This document shows, one piece after another, positions 1 to 6,924 of a stretch of DNA of 32,815 nucleotides. The stretch comes from an uncultured Erysipelotrichaceae bacterium (lineage in GTDB: Bacteria > Bacillota_I > Bacilli_A > Erysipelotrichales > Erysipelotrichaceae). The translations under genes and the position numbers were made by a program. The notes below the pieces were generated by a model, which did not search any database, was not told the origin of the DNA, and was given only the letters and a program-made list of their open reading frames with translations. Where the stretch lies: assembly GCA_944326825.1 (NCBI GenBank), contig CALVFL010000006.1:1-32815 (forward strand), in the 5' to 3' direction. Each line of letters opens with the position of its first letter. Positions within the stretch are counted from its first letter, which is position 1.

Positions 1-32
1 CACAGATACAAATCCACAGTACACATACATCA

Positions 33-122
33 AGCATAACAGTCGGCCAACCGTTATGCTCAATGAATTATATTTGTTGGCCAGAAAGGAATATATTATC
101 TATCTGACCTATATAGATAATA
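33..122 (+). promoter_or_regulatory. Structured leader upstream of serS (predicted pseudoknot plus hairpin)
   Basis: An 8-bp perfect stem (AGCATAAC 33-40 with GTTATGCT 53-60) carries GGCCAAC (45-51) in its 12-nt loop. That loop sequence is perfectly complementary to GTTGGCC at 76-82, so the RNA could fold as an H-type pseudoknot. A second, AT-rich 10-bp hairpin (94-103 with 113-122) ends just before the serS Shine-Dalgarno GAGG (124-127). No T-box hallmark (AGGGTGGNACCGCG) is seen, although serS genes of Bacillota are often T-box controlled. The complementarity is seen directly; a regulatory role is inferred. The window starts at base 1, so the 5' end may be cut off. Confidence 0.45.
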
Positions 123-131
123 CGAGGAAAC

Positions 132-1409
132 ATGATTGATATTAAATTGATTAGAGAAAATCCTGAATTGGTTAAAGAAAACATCAAAAAGAAATTCCAG
201 GATGAAAAGCTGGTTTTGGTAGATGAGGTAAAAGATCTTGATGAGAAGTTTCGTTTATCCAAGACCAGAGCTGATGAATTAAGAGCGAAAAGAAATCACG
301 ATTCCAAAGAGATCGGCCTTTTGATGAAAGAGAAAAAGATCGCTGAAGCGCAAGCTTTAAAAGAAACCATCAAAAAGATCAATGATGAGATCGCTGATCT
401 GGAAGTAAAAGAAGAGGAACTTCAAAAAGAGATCAGAAACCGGATGATGGTCATTCCTAATATCATTGATTCATCTGTTCCTATCGGTAAAGACGACAGT
501 GAAAATGTGGTTTTGGAAGAGTATGGGGTTAAAAAGGAAAAGAACTTCGAGATCCCTTATCATACCGAGATCATGGAAAGATTAAACGGGATCGATCTTG
601 ACAGCGCCAGAAAGACAAGCGGCAACGGATTCTATTATCTGCTAGGTGATATTGCCCGCTTACACTCAGCAGTCTTGACTTATGCCCGCGATTTTATGAT
701 CGATAGAGGTTTTACTTATGTTATTCCTCCTTATATGATCAGAAGCGATGTAGTCAATGGAGTTATGTCCTTTAGTGAAATGGAAAATATGATGTATAAA
801 ATCGAGGGGGAAGATCTCTATCTGATCGGAACATCAGAACATTCGATGATCGGTCGTTTCATTGATACGATCATTGATGAAGATAAATTACCTTTGACTC
901 TGACTTCTTATTCACCTTGTTTCAGAAAAGAGGTTGGTGCACACGGTATTGAAGAAAGAGGTGTTTATCGTATCCACCAGTTTGAAAAACAGGAGATGAT
1001 CGTAGTATGCAAGCCGGAAGAATCGATGGCCTGGTATGATAAACTATGGCATAATTCAGTAGATTTCTTCTTATCTTTAGATATACCAGTCAGAACGATC
1101 GAGTGCTGTAGCGGCGATTTGGCCGATCTTAAAGTTAAATCCTGTGATGTTGAGGCATGGTCGCCACGCCAGAAGAAATATTTTGAAGTTTGTTCATGCT
1201 CTAACTTAGGCGATGCCCAAGCCCGCCGTTTACAGATCAGGGTAAATGGCAAAGACGGCAAGTATTTTGCTCATACACTCAACGATACTGTTGTCGCTCC
1301 GCCACGTATGCTGATCGCCTTCTTGGAAAACAATCTGAATGAAGATGGAACGGTCAATATACCGGTTGCTTTAAGACCTTATATGGGCGGTAAAGAAAGG
1401 ATAGGTTAA
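132..1409 (+). CDS. serS: Seryl-tRNA synthetase
   Basis: Charges tRNA-Ser (and tRNA-Sec where present) with serine in the cytoplasm. At 425 aa it has the usual family length. Residues 1 to about 105 form the N-terminal coiled-coil tRNA-binding arm, rich in Lys and Glu. The class II core follows: a TSE serine-binding segment near 234-236, motif 2 (FRKEVGAHG...RIHQFEKQE) from about 264, and motif 3 near 386-397 containing PPRM. The ATG at 132 is preceded by GAGG at 124-127. Motif 3 reads LNDTVVAPPRMLIAFLEN rather than the common bacterial LNGSGLAVGRTLVAILEN, and the preceding block reads SGDLADLKVKSCDVEAWSPRQ-like, so this is a divergent SerRS subtype. The family call is secure; the subtype origin is open. 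It is followed at once by tandem parS sites. Confidence 0.97.
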   Translation: MIDIKLIRENPELVKENIKKKFQDEKLVLVDEVKDLDEKFRLSKTRADELRAKRNHDSKEIGLLMKEKKIAEAQALKETIKKINDEIADLEVKEEELQKEIRNRMMVIPNIIDSSVPIGKDDSENVVLEEYGVKKEKNFEIPYHTEIMERLNGIDLDSARKTSGNGFYYLLGDIARLHSAVLTYARDFMIDRGFTYVIPPYMIRSDVVNGVMSFSEMENMMYKIEGEDLYLIGTSEHSMIGRFIDTIIDEDKLPLTLTSYSPCFRKEVGAHGIEERGVYRIHQFEKQEMIVVCKPEESMAWYDKLWHNSVDFFLSLDIPVRTIECCSGDLADLKVKSCDVEAWSPRQKKYFEVCSCSNLGDAQARRLQIRVNGKDGKYFAHTLNDTVVAPPRMLIAFLENNLNEDGTVNIPVALRPYMGGKERIG

Positions 1410-1410
1410 T

Positions 1411-2133
1411 ATGTTTCACGTGAAACAAGGGATCAGAAATGTTTCACGTGAAACTATTTTATATATGCAGGCAGTTATATTTGATTTTAACGGAACATTA
1501 TTCCAGGACACTCAGATCCATTATGATATATGGAAAAACTTATATCGTGATCTTTTCGGCAGGGATAAAAACTTTAAAGAGATCTTTGCGAAGGTTAAAG
1601 GTTTTGATAACGAAAATATCATTACCTATTTTTATAAAGCAAACGGCCAAATAATATCTTCATCAGAAAATGAACGATTATCAAAACTGAAAGAAAAGAT
1701 GTACCGGGATCACTGTATTGAAAATAAATTATGTCACTTGACTAAGGGGGCTGAAGGCTTGCTGAATTATCTGAAAGAAAAAGAAATACCGATCAACTTA
1801 GCCAGTGCTTCCATCAAGGAAAATGTCGATTTCTTCTTTGAAGAATTCGGTATCGGCAGATGGTTTGAAAGGGATCTCGTAACTTATGATGACGGCATTC
1901 TTAAAAATAAAACGGAAATGTATTTAAAAGCCTGTCAAAACATCAAGGCAAGACCAAACGAATGTCTGGCATTTGAAGATTCGGTTTATGGTTTGAACAG
2001 CGCTAAAGAAGCTGGTATTAAAGAAGTTATCATCATTGGTAATGATAAAACCGATTTTAAAGGTGTGAAGGTCATTTCCGACTTTGATGAAGTAGACAGA
2101 AGTAAATTTGCCAATTATAAGAAATTATGTTAG
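1411..2133 (+). CDS. HAD-superfamily hydrolase (phosphoglucomutase/phosphatase-like)
   Basis: A 240-aa HAD subfamily I protein. The nucleophile motif is FDFNGTLF with Asp25. Motif II is LASAS, and the acidic motif is FEDSVYGLNSAKEAG near the C-terminus, typical of beta-phosphoglucomutase-like phosphatases. The usual second Asp of DxD is Asn27 here, seen in some HAD branches. The first 18 codons are simply the two parS sites read as protein (MFHVKQGIRNVSRETILY), and the conserved domain begins at Met19 (ATG 1465). I keep the ATG at 1411 because AAAGGA (1396-1401) lies about 9-10 nt upstream, whereas nothing SD-like precedes 1465. The substrate is unknown. Its stop codon TAG overlaps the likely -10 of the SRP RNA promoter. 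Confidence 0.8.
   Translation: MFHVKQGIRNVSRETILYMQAVIFDFNGTLFQDTQIHYDIWKNLYRDLFGRDKNFKEIFAKVKGFDNENIITYFYKANGQIISSSENERLSKLKEKMYRDHCIENKLCHLTKGAEGLLNYLKEKEIPINLASASIKENVDFFFEEFGIGRWFERDLVTYDDGILKNKTEMYLKACQNIKARPNECLAFEDSVYGLNSAKEAGIKEVIIIGNDKTDFKGVKVISDFDEVDRSKFANYKKLC
1412..1427. promoter_or_regulatory. parS site 1 (ParB binding)
   Basis: TGTTTCACGTGAAACA is a perfect 16-bp palindrome matching the conserved bacterial parS consensus (TGTTNCACGTGAAACA). The cognate parA/parB genes lie at 15214-16830. The site falls immediately after serS and inside the first codons of the HAD reading frame. It is expected to load ParB/Spo0J clamps for chromosome segregation. Confidence 0.95.
1440..1455. promoter_or_regulatory. 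parS site 2 (ParB binding)
   Basis: TGTTTCACGTGAAACT keeps the 14-bp palindromic core perfect (1441-1454) and differs from consensus only at the last base. It lies 28 bp centre to centre from parS site 1, giving a tandem pair. The core strictly matches the ParB recognition sequence. Confidence 0.92.
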
Positions 2134-2136
2134 ATT
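2128..2136 (+). promoter_or_regulatory. Likely extended -10 promoter of the SRP RNA
   Basis: TGT followed by TAGATT (2131-2136) sits 5 nt before the predicted SRP RNA 5' end at 2142. The -10 includes the TAG stop codon of the HAD gene. No clear -35 is seen, consistent with an extended -10 element. Confidence 0.5.
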
Positions 2137-2141
2137 AAATA

Positions 2142-2226
2142 AGGTACAACAGATATGATCTAATTTGGTCAGGTCCGGAAGGAAGCAGCCATACGACCCT
2201 CTATCTGTGTGTGCCTTTTTATTTTT
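2142..2226 (+). ncRNA. ffs: Signal recognition particle RNA (small bacterial type) with its terminator tail
   Basis: The near-invariant SRP RNA core GGTCAGGTCCGGAAGGAAGC at 2167-2186, followed by AGCC, is present. The flanks pair into the long closing helix: AGGTAC (2142-2147) with GTGCCT (2211-2216), and CAGAT with ATCTG further in. The helix runs straight into TTTTTATTTTT (2216-2226), so the outer stem and T-tract probably act as the terminator. The molecule is about 75-80 nt, the short 4.5S-like form rather than the long Bacillus form with an Alu domain. It scaffolds Ffh for co-translational targeting of membrane proteins. It sits just before tadA-dnaX, a neighbourhood common in Bacillota. 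Confidence 0.95.
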
Positions 2227-2682
2227 ATGACAAAGACAAATTATATGAAAGAGGCTTTGAAAGAAGCGATCAAAGCCAAAGAAATAGATGAAGTCCCAGT
2301 GGGTTGTGTAATAGTGTATAACGGCGAGATAATCGCTAAAGCTCATAATTTAAAGGAAAGTAAACATTCATCTCTATATCATGCCGAGATTAACGCTATT
2401 AAGATAGCGTGCGATCATTTTAATAATTGGCATCTTGATGATTGTGAACTATATGTAACATTAGAACCATGTCTGATGTGTACAGGTGCGATCATCAACT
2501 CAAGGATCAAAAAAGTCTATTTCGCTGCTTCTGATCCCAAGGGCGGAGCCTTCATCAGTAATGTAAGGATCGATGAGATTCCAAACCTGAATCATTATCC
2601 TGAATATGAAACCGGTCTTTTAAAAGAAGAAGCAGCTGCACTTTTAAAAGAGTTTTTTAAAAGTAAACGGAGAAGAAAATAA
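2227..2682 (+). CDS. tadA: tRNA-specific adenosine deaminase
   Basis: Deaminates A34 to inosine in the anticodon wobble position of tRNA-Arg(ACG). The 151-aa protein has the zinc/catalytic signature HAE (His52-Ala-Glu54) and PCLMC (Cys82, Cys85), plus the conserved NGEIIAKAHN segment. The start ATG at 2227 gives MTKTNYMKEALKEA, which lines up with the N-terminus of Bacillus TadA. A longer frame from GTG 2209 would lie inside the SRP RNA. No Shine-Dalgarno is visible: the 16 nt upstream are the SRP RNA 3' end and its T-tract. An ATG at 2245 is an alternative. It is followed by the dnaX promoter. Confidence 0.93.
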   Translation: MTKTNYMKEALKEAIKAKEIDEVPVGCVIVYNGEIIAKAHNLKESKHSSLYHAEINAIKIACDHFNNWHLDDCELYVTLEPCLMCTGAIINSRIKKVYFAASDPKGGAFISNVRIDEIPNLNHYPEYETGLLKEEAAALLKEFFKSKRRRK

Positions 2683-2694
2683 GGCCCCAACCTG

Positions 2695-2703
2695 TGCTAT
2701 AAT
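2695..2703 (+). promoter_or_regulatory. Extended -10 promoter for dnaX
   Basis: TGC followed by a perfect TATAAT (2698-2703) lies 18 nt before the dnaX start, with SD AGAGGG at 2711-2716. No convincing -35 is found. It drives dnaX-ebfC-recR and probably fhs and the genes beyond. Confidence 0.7.
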
Positions 2704-2721
2704 AGTAGCAAGAGGGATCTT

Positions 2722-4365
2722 ATGACATATCAGGTATTATATCGCAAATATCGTCCATCAACATTTGCAGATGTCGTTGGACAAGAATATATAGTAAAAA
2801 CATTAGAAAATATTATCAATAATGACAAGATAGCTCATGCCTATCTTTTTTGCGGGCCAAGAGGTACCGGCAAGACTTCGATCGCTAAATTATTTGCCAA
2901 GGCGTTGAACTGTACAGACAAAGATCATAAGCCATGCGGTAAATGTGAAAATTGCCGCTCTTTTGATGAAAACAATCATCCTGACATCATTGAGATGGAT
3001 GCCGCCAGCAACAATTCTGTCGAAGACATCAGAGAACTGATCGATAAGGCTGGTTATGCGCCGATCCTTGGCAATTACAAAGTTTATATCATCGATGAAG
3101 TGCACATGCTTTCCAATAGCGCTTTTAATGCTTTGCTCAAGACTTTGGAAGAGCCGCCGACCAATGTGATCTTTATTTTAGCCACCACCGAGCCGCATAA
3201 GATATTGCCGACAGTGTTATCAAGATGTCAAAGATATAATTTTGCCAAGATAGCACCCAAAGACATGAAAAAAAGACTGATCGATATTTTAAAGGCTGAA
3301 AATATTGAATATGAAGATAAAGCACTGGATCTGATCGTTTCTTTGGCAAAGGGCGGAATGAGAGATGTTTTATCGATCCTCGAACAGCTGCTTGCCTATG
3401 GCAACTACACTTTAAAAGCTGATGATGTTGAAAAGGTCTACGGACTAATGAGTGATGAAGAAAAAGGCGAACTCATCAATGAGATCGAAAAACACTCTAC
3501 CAAGATCGTGCTTGATAAAGTGAATGAAATGAATGATTCCGGTATTGACTTGAAGCGATCGATCAGTGATCTGATTGCCATTTATAAAGATGTACTGCTT
3601 TATAAAGAAGGTGTCGAAGCTAAAAATCTTAATTACGACGAAAAGCTGATAGCCCAATTAAACAATGAATTAACCAAAGAGAGATGTTTGAAGAATATCG
3701 ACATTCTGATCGATGTTTTAAAAGAAGCTCTCATGACTAAGGAAGAACTGCTGCCTTATCTTGAAGTCGCTTTGATCAGGATGATGAGTGAAGAGCGATC
3801 TGAAACCGCTCTAAAAGTATCTTTAGATAAAGTGAAAGACACAGAAACTGAAGTCGAAATCAAAGAAGAAGTAAAAAGCGATGATCTTGATGAAGTCGTC
3901 TTTACAATGGTCGATACCAACAAGGAATTCCTGCTTTCAATACTAAAAAGAGCCACCAAGGAATATAAGAACAGCGATCTTAAGATCTATCATCATCTTA
4001 TCGACTACAACAATTCTTCCGATTCCCGCAAGTTTTTCAATATGTTAAAAGGCAGCGAGATCTTTGCCAGCGCTGATGATGCGATCATCTTCAAATGTCC
4101 TAACAACTATCAAAAGGACAATATTAATGATCTGGCTTCCAACAAAGAGTTATATGAGTTTATATACAATGAGTTTAATATCGACAAAATGGTTTATGCC
4201 ATCAATGATGATGATAAAGAAAAACTGATCGGCATGTACCGCCATCTGGCCAGTTATGATCTGGATGGTTATAAAGTCAATAAATATCCGCATACCAAAA
4301 AAGATAAGATTGAAGACAAACTGATCGATCTGTTTGGTAAAGAAACAGTAGAAATAAAAGAGTGA
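2722..4365 (+). CDS. dnaX: DNA polymerase III subunits gamma/tau
   Basis: The ATPase of the replicative clamp loader, 547 aa. The N-terminal AAA+ module has Walker A GPRGTGKT (45-52), a zinc module with Cys64, Cys72, Cys75 and Cys78, Walker B IIDEVH (123-128), and sensor 1 in LATTEP. The C-terminal tau part (from about 370) is divergent and ends in a conserved-looking LxxYRHLASYDLDGYKVNKYP region. The ATG at 2722 follows SD AGAGGG with 5-nt spacing. I found no A-AAA-AAG frameshift signal in the correct phase, so a short gamma form is not supported. ebfC and recR follow, the usual order. Confidence 0.97.
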   Translation: MTYQVLYRKYRPSTFADVVGQEYIVKTLENIINNDKIAHAYLFCGPRGTGKTSIAKLFAKALNCTDKDHKPCGKCENCRSFDENNHPDIIEMDAASNNSVEDIRELIDKAGYAPILGNYKVYIIDEVHMLSNSAFNALLKTLEEPPTNVIFILATTEPHKILPTVLSRCQRYNFAKIAPKDMKKRLIDILKAENIEYEDKALDLIVSLAKGGMRDVLSILEQLLAYGNYTLKADDVEKVYGLMSDEEKGELINEIEKHSTKIVLDKVNEMNDSGIDLKRSISDLIAIYKDVLLYKEGVEAKNLNYDEKLIAQLNNELTKERCLKNIDILIDVLKEALMTKEELLPYLEVALIRMMSEERSETALKVSLDKVKDTETEVEIKEEVKSDDLDEVVFTMVDTNKEFLLSILKRATKEYKNSDLKIYHHLIDYNNSSDSRKFFNMLKGSEIFASADDAIIFKCPNNYQKDNINDLASNKELYEFIYNEFNIDKMVYAINDDDKEKLIGMYRHLASYDLDGYKVNKYPHTKKDKIEDKLIDLFGKETVEIKE

Positions 4366-4369
4366 TCCT

Positions 4370-4654
4370 ATGGAATATGATAAAGTGATGGATTATATCG
4401 TCAGTATCGATAAAAGATTAAGATATGAGTACGATGAAATAAACAAGACGATTTTCAAAGGCAGTGACCGCAACGATCTGGTAACAGTCGATATGACCGG
4501 CAACTTCTGTATTGAAAAGATAACTTTCAATGAAGAGATGAAAGATGTTGAAAAGATGAGTGATGCCGTCAAAGAAGCCTTTAATAATGCCCTTGAAAAC
4601 ATTAAAAAGACCAGAATCGAAACAGTTAAAGAGATATTGAAGGAGATAAGATAA
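4370..4654 (+). CDS. YbaB/EbfC family nucleoid-associated DNA-binding protein
   Basis: A 94-aa protein between dnaX and recR, the standard position of ybaB/ebfC. Family features include a central beta region (LVTVDMTGNFCIEKITFNEE) followed by long helices (MSDAVKEAFNNALENIKKTRIETVKEILKEI). It is about 10 residues shorter than typical members (about 105 aa) and lacks their Gly/Met-rich N-terminus, so part of the call rests on context. Members bind DNA as dimers. The gene begins 4 nt after the dnaX stop, with recR 1 nt downstream, so translation is probably coupled. Confidence 0.8.
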   Translation: MEYDKVMDYIVSIDKRLRYEYDEINKTIFKGSDRNDLVTVDMTGNFCIEKITFNEEMKDVEKMSDAVKEAFNNALENIKKTRIETVKEILKEIR

Positions 4655-4655
4655 G

Positions 4656-5252
4656 ATGTACCCGGAGTTATTTGATAAACTGATTGAACATTTAAGAAGG
4701 CTGCCGGGAATCGGGGAAAAGAGCGCCGAACGCTTCGCTTTTTTTCTTTTAGATCAGGATGAGGAATACTTAACGGAATTCGGCAACACCTTATACGATC
4801 TGAAAGACAAGATCGGTTTTTGCCCTGTTTGCGGATTTATCTCGGATAAAAATGAGTGTGAACTTTGCAAGGATGAAAACCGTGACCGATCTAAGATACT
4901 GGTAGTATCTTATTCTAAAGATGTGATCGCTATTGAAAAAACCAAAGCTTATAATGGTCTGTATCATGTTTTAAATGGAGTAATCTCATCCAAAAAAGGC
5001 ATCTATCCAGATGATCTTAATATTGAAGCTCTTTTAAAAAGGATCGATGGCGAAGTAAAAGAAGTGATCGTTGCAACATCACCGACTTTTGATGGCGAAA
5101 CGACTGCTTTGTATTTGGATAAGATCCTCAATAGTAAAGGTGTCTTAGTCACAAGACTGGCCAGCGGCTTGCCGATGGGAGCCAGTTTGGATTATGCCGA
5201 TGAATTAACGCTGATCAAAGCGATGAATAACAGAAGAAAGTTTGAGGGCTAA
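4656..5252 (+). CDS. recR: Recombination mediator protein RecR
   Basis: Works with RecO (and RecF) to load RecA onto SSB-coated gaps. The 198-aa length is the family norm. The sequence shows an N-terminal helix-hairpin-helix (LPGIGEKSAERFAFFLL), a C4 zinc finger (Cys56, Cys59, Cys68, Cys71), a Toprim domain (KILVVSYSKDVIAIEKT...), and the C-terminal VTRLASGLPMGASLDYADELTL signature. The start at 4656 follows AAGGAG at the end of ebfC. It is the last gene of the dnaX-ebfC-recR block; fhs follows after 4 nt. Confidence 0.97.
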   Translation: MYPELFDKLIEHLRRLPGIGEKSAERFAFFLLDQDEEYLTEFGNTLYDLKDKIGFCPVCGFISDKNECELCKDENRDRSKILVVSYSKDVIAIEKTKAYNGLYHVLNGVISSKKGIYPDDLNIEALLKRIDGEVKEVIVATSPTFDGETTALYLDKILNSKGVLVTRLASGLPMGASLDYADELTLIKAMNNRRKFEG

Positions 5253-5256
5253 ACTT

Positions 5257-6924
5257 ATGAAAAAAGACATTGAGATCGCTAATGAAAGTAAATTGGAACC
5301 GATCGAAACGATTGCCAAAAAGGCTGGCATCAAAGATGAGTATCTGATCAAATATGGCAACGACAAAGCCAAGATCGATCTGGCTATCATGGATGAACTG
5401 GCTTCAAAAAAAGACGGCAAGCTGATCTTAGTCACAGCCATCAATCCCACTAAAGCCGGTGAAGGCAAGTCAACGACGACGATCGGATTAGTGGATGGAC
5501 TGGCTCTTTTAAACAAGAATGTGATCGGATGTCTTAGAGAACCCTCAATGGGACCGGTATTCGGTTTAAAGGGTGGGGCAACCGGCGGCGGTTATGCCCA
5601 GGTCATGCCCATGGTCGATATAAATTTGCATTTTACCGGCGATATGCACGCCATCACTTCTGCCAATAATCTGGTATCGGCGGTTTTGGATAATTCGATA
5701 TATCAGGGCAATCCTTTAAATATCGATCCTGAAAAAGTAGTCTTTAAAAGATGTCTGGATATGAATGACCGCACTTTAAGAGATGTGACGATCGCTCAGA
5801 ATAAAAAGAGTAACGGTGTTGAAAGAAAAGACCATTTTTCAATAACGGTCGCTACCGAAACAATGGCTGTCTTATGTTTGGCCAAGGATGAAAAAGACTT
5901 TGAAAGAAGGATCGGCGAATGTGTAGTCGCCTATACCTATGATGATAAAGAGGTAAAGATCAAAGATCTGGGTATCGTCGGCTCGCTTGGCGTACTCATG
6001 AGAGATGCCTTAAAACCAAATCTCGTTCAGACCTTGGAACACAATCCTGTTTTGATTCATGGCGGCCCTTTTGCCAATATCGCTCACGGCTGCAACAGCC
6101 TCATCGCCACCAAGCTGGGCTTAAAACTGGCTGATTATGTCGTGACTGAAGCCGGCTTCGGCAGCGACCTGGGTGCGGAAAAGTTTTTAGATATAAAATG
6201 CCGGATCGGCGAACTAAAACCAAGTGCGATCGTTATCGTGGCCACTTGCCGCTCTTTAAAACTTAACGGCGGACTAAGCGAAGATGAGATCGACAGCGAG
6301 AATTTAGATGCTCTTCAAAAAGGTATCGTCAATTTAGAAAAACATATTGATTCGATGAAACATTACGGCACCCCACTTTGTGTCGCTATCAACCGCTATT
6401 TGACCGATACACCAAAAGAGATCGCTTATCTGAAAGATTGGTGCCTGTCACAAGGGGTTGAAGCTGTTATCTGTGAAGGATATGAAAAAGGCGGCAAAGG
6501 TGCCATGGCTCTTGGTGAGAAAGTCATCGAACTATGTGAAGAAGAAAATCACTTTAAACCCTTATATCCTTTAAATAAAAAACTGACAGAAAAGATAGAA
6601 ACAATTGCCAAGGAAATATATGGAGCTGCTAAAGTGGAATATACAGCTGAAGCTTCAGAAAAACTGGCTCGCTTTGAAAAAGAAGGCCGGGGCAATTATC
6701 CGATCTGTATCGCCAAGACCCAGAATTCTTTGAGCGATGATCCTAAACTGTTAGGACGTCCTAAAGATTTTAGTATTCATGTCAAAGATGTATCTTTGTC
6801 TAACGGCGCCGGTTTTATCGTGGTCTATACCGGAAATATTCTAACGATGCCAGGACTTCCTAAACATCCTAATGCCTTAGATATAGGCATCAAAGATAAT
6901 GGAGAGGTATATGGTATATTCTGA
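5257..6924 (+). CDS. fhs: Formate-tetrahydrofolate ligase
   Basis: ATP-dependent synthesis of 10-formyl-THF from formate and THF, feeding one-carbon metabolism. The 555-aa length matches the family. The nucleotide-binding signature PTKAGEGKST is at 64-73, followed by conserved LREPSMGPVFGLKGGATGGG and the C-terminal GAGFIVVYTGNILTMPGLPKHPNA. The start is ATG 5257 (SD GAGGG at 5244-5248), not the in-frame TTG at 5242 inside recR. A downstream accessory gene starts inside its 3' end. Identification is secure. Confidence 0.98.
   Translation: MKKDIEIANESKLEPIETIAKKAGIKDEYLIKYGNDKAKIDLAIMDELASKKDGKLILVTAINPTKAGEGKSTTTIGLVDGLALLNKNVIGCLREPSMGPVFGLKGGATGGGYAQVMPMVDINLHFTGDMHAITSANNLVSAVLDNSIYQGNPLNIDPEKVVFKRCLDMNDRTLRDVTIAQNKKSNGVERKDHFSITVATETMAVLCLAKDEKDFERRIGECVVAYTYDDKEVKIKDLGIVGSLGVLMRDALKPNLVQTLEHNPVLIHGGPFANIAHGCNSLIATKLGLKLADYVVTEAGFGSDLGAEKFLDIKCRIGELKPSAIVIVATCRSLKLNGGLSEDEIDSENLDALQKGIVNLEKHIDSMKHYGTPLCVAINRYLTDTPKEIAYLKDWCLSQGVEAVICEGYEKGGKGAMALGEKVIELCEEENHFKPLYPLNKKLTEKIETIAKEIYGAAKVEYTAEASEKLARFEKEGRGNYPICIAKTQNSLSDDPKLLGRPKDFSIHVKDVSLSNGAGFIVVYTGNILTMPGLPKHPNALDIGIKDNGEVYGIF

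Noticed and set aside
1-131. T-box riboswitch before serS
   Set aside because: No AGGGTGGNACCGCG-like antiterminator sequence and no terminator; the structure seen is a different kind.
965-1261. Long open frames antisense to serS, groEL, mnmG and others
   Set aside because: They mirror the codon bias of the sense genes, lack ribosome binding sites, and match no recognisable family.
3260-4310. A-rich runs in dnaX (near 3265 and 4300) as a gamma/tau frameshift site
   Set aside because: The runs are not in the phase needed for A-AAA-AAG slippage, and the second lies close to the C-terminus; no stem or SD stimulator was recognised.
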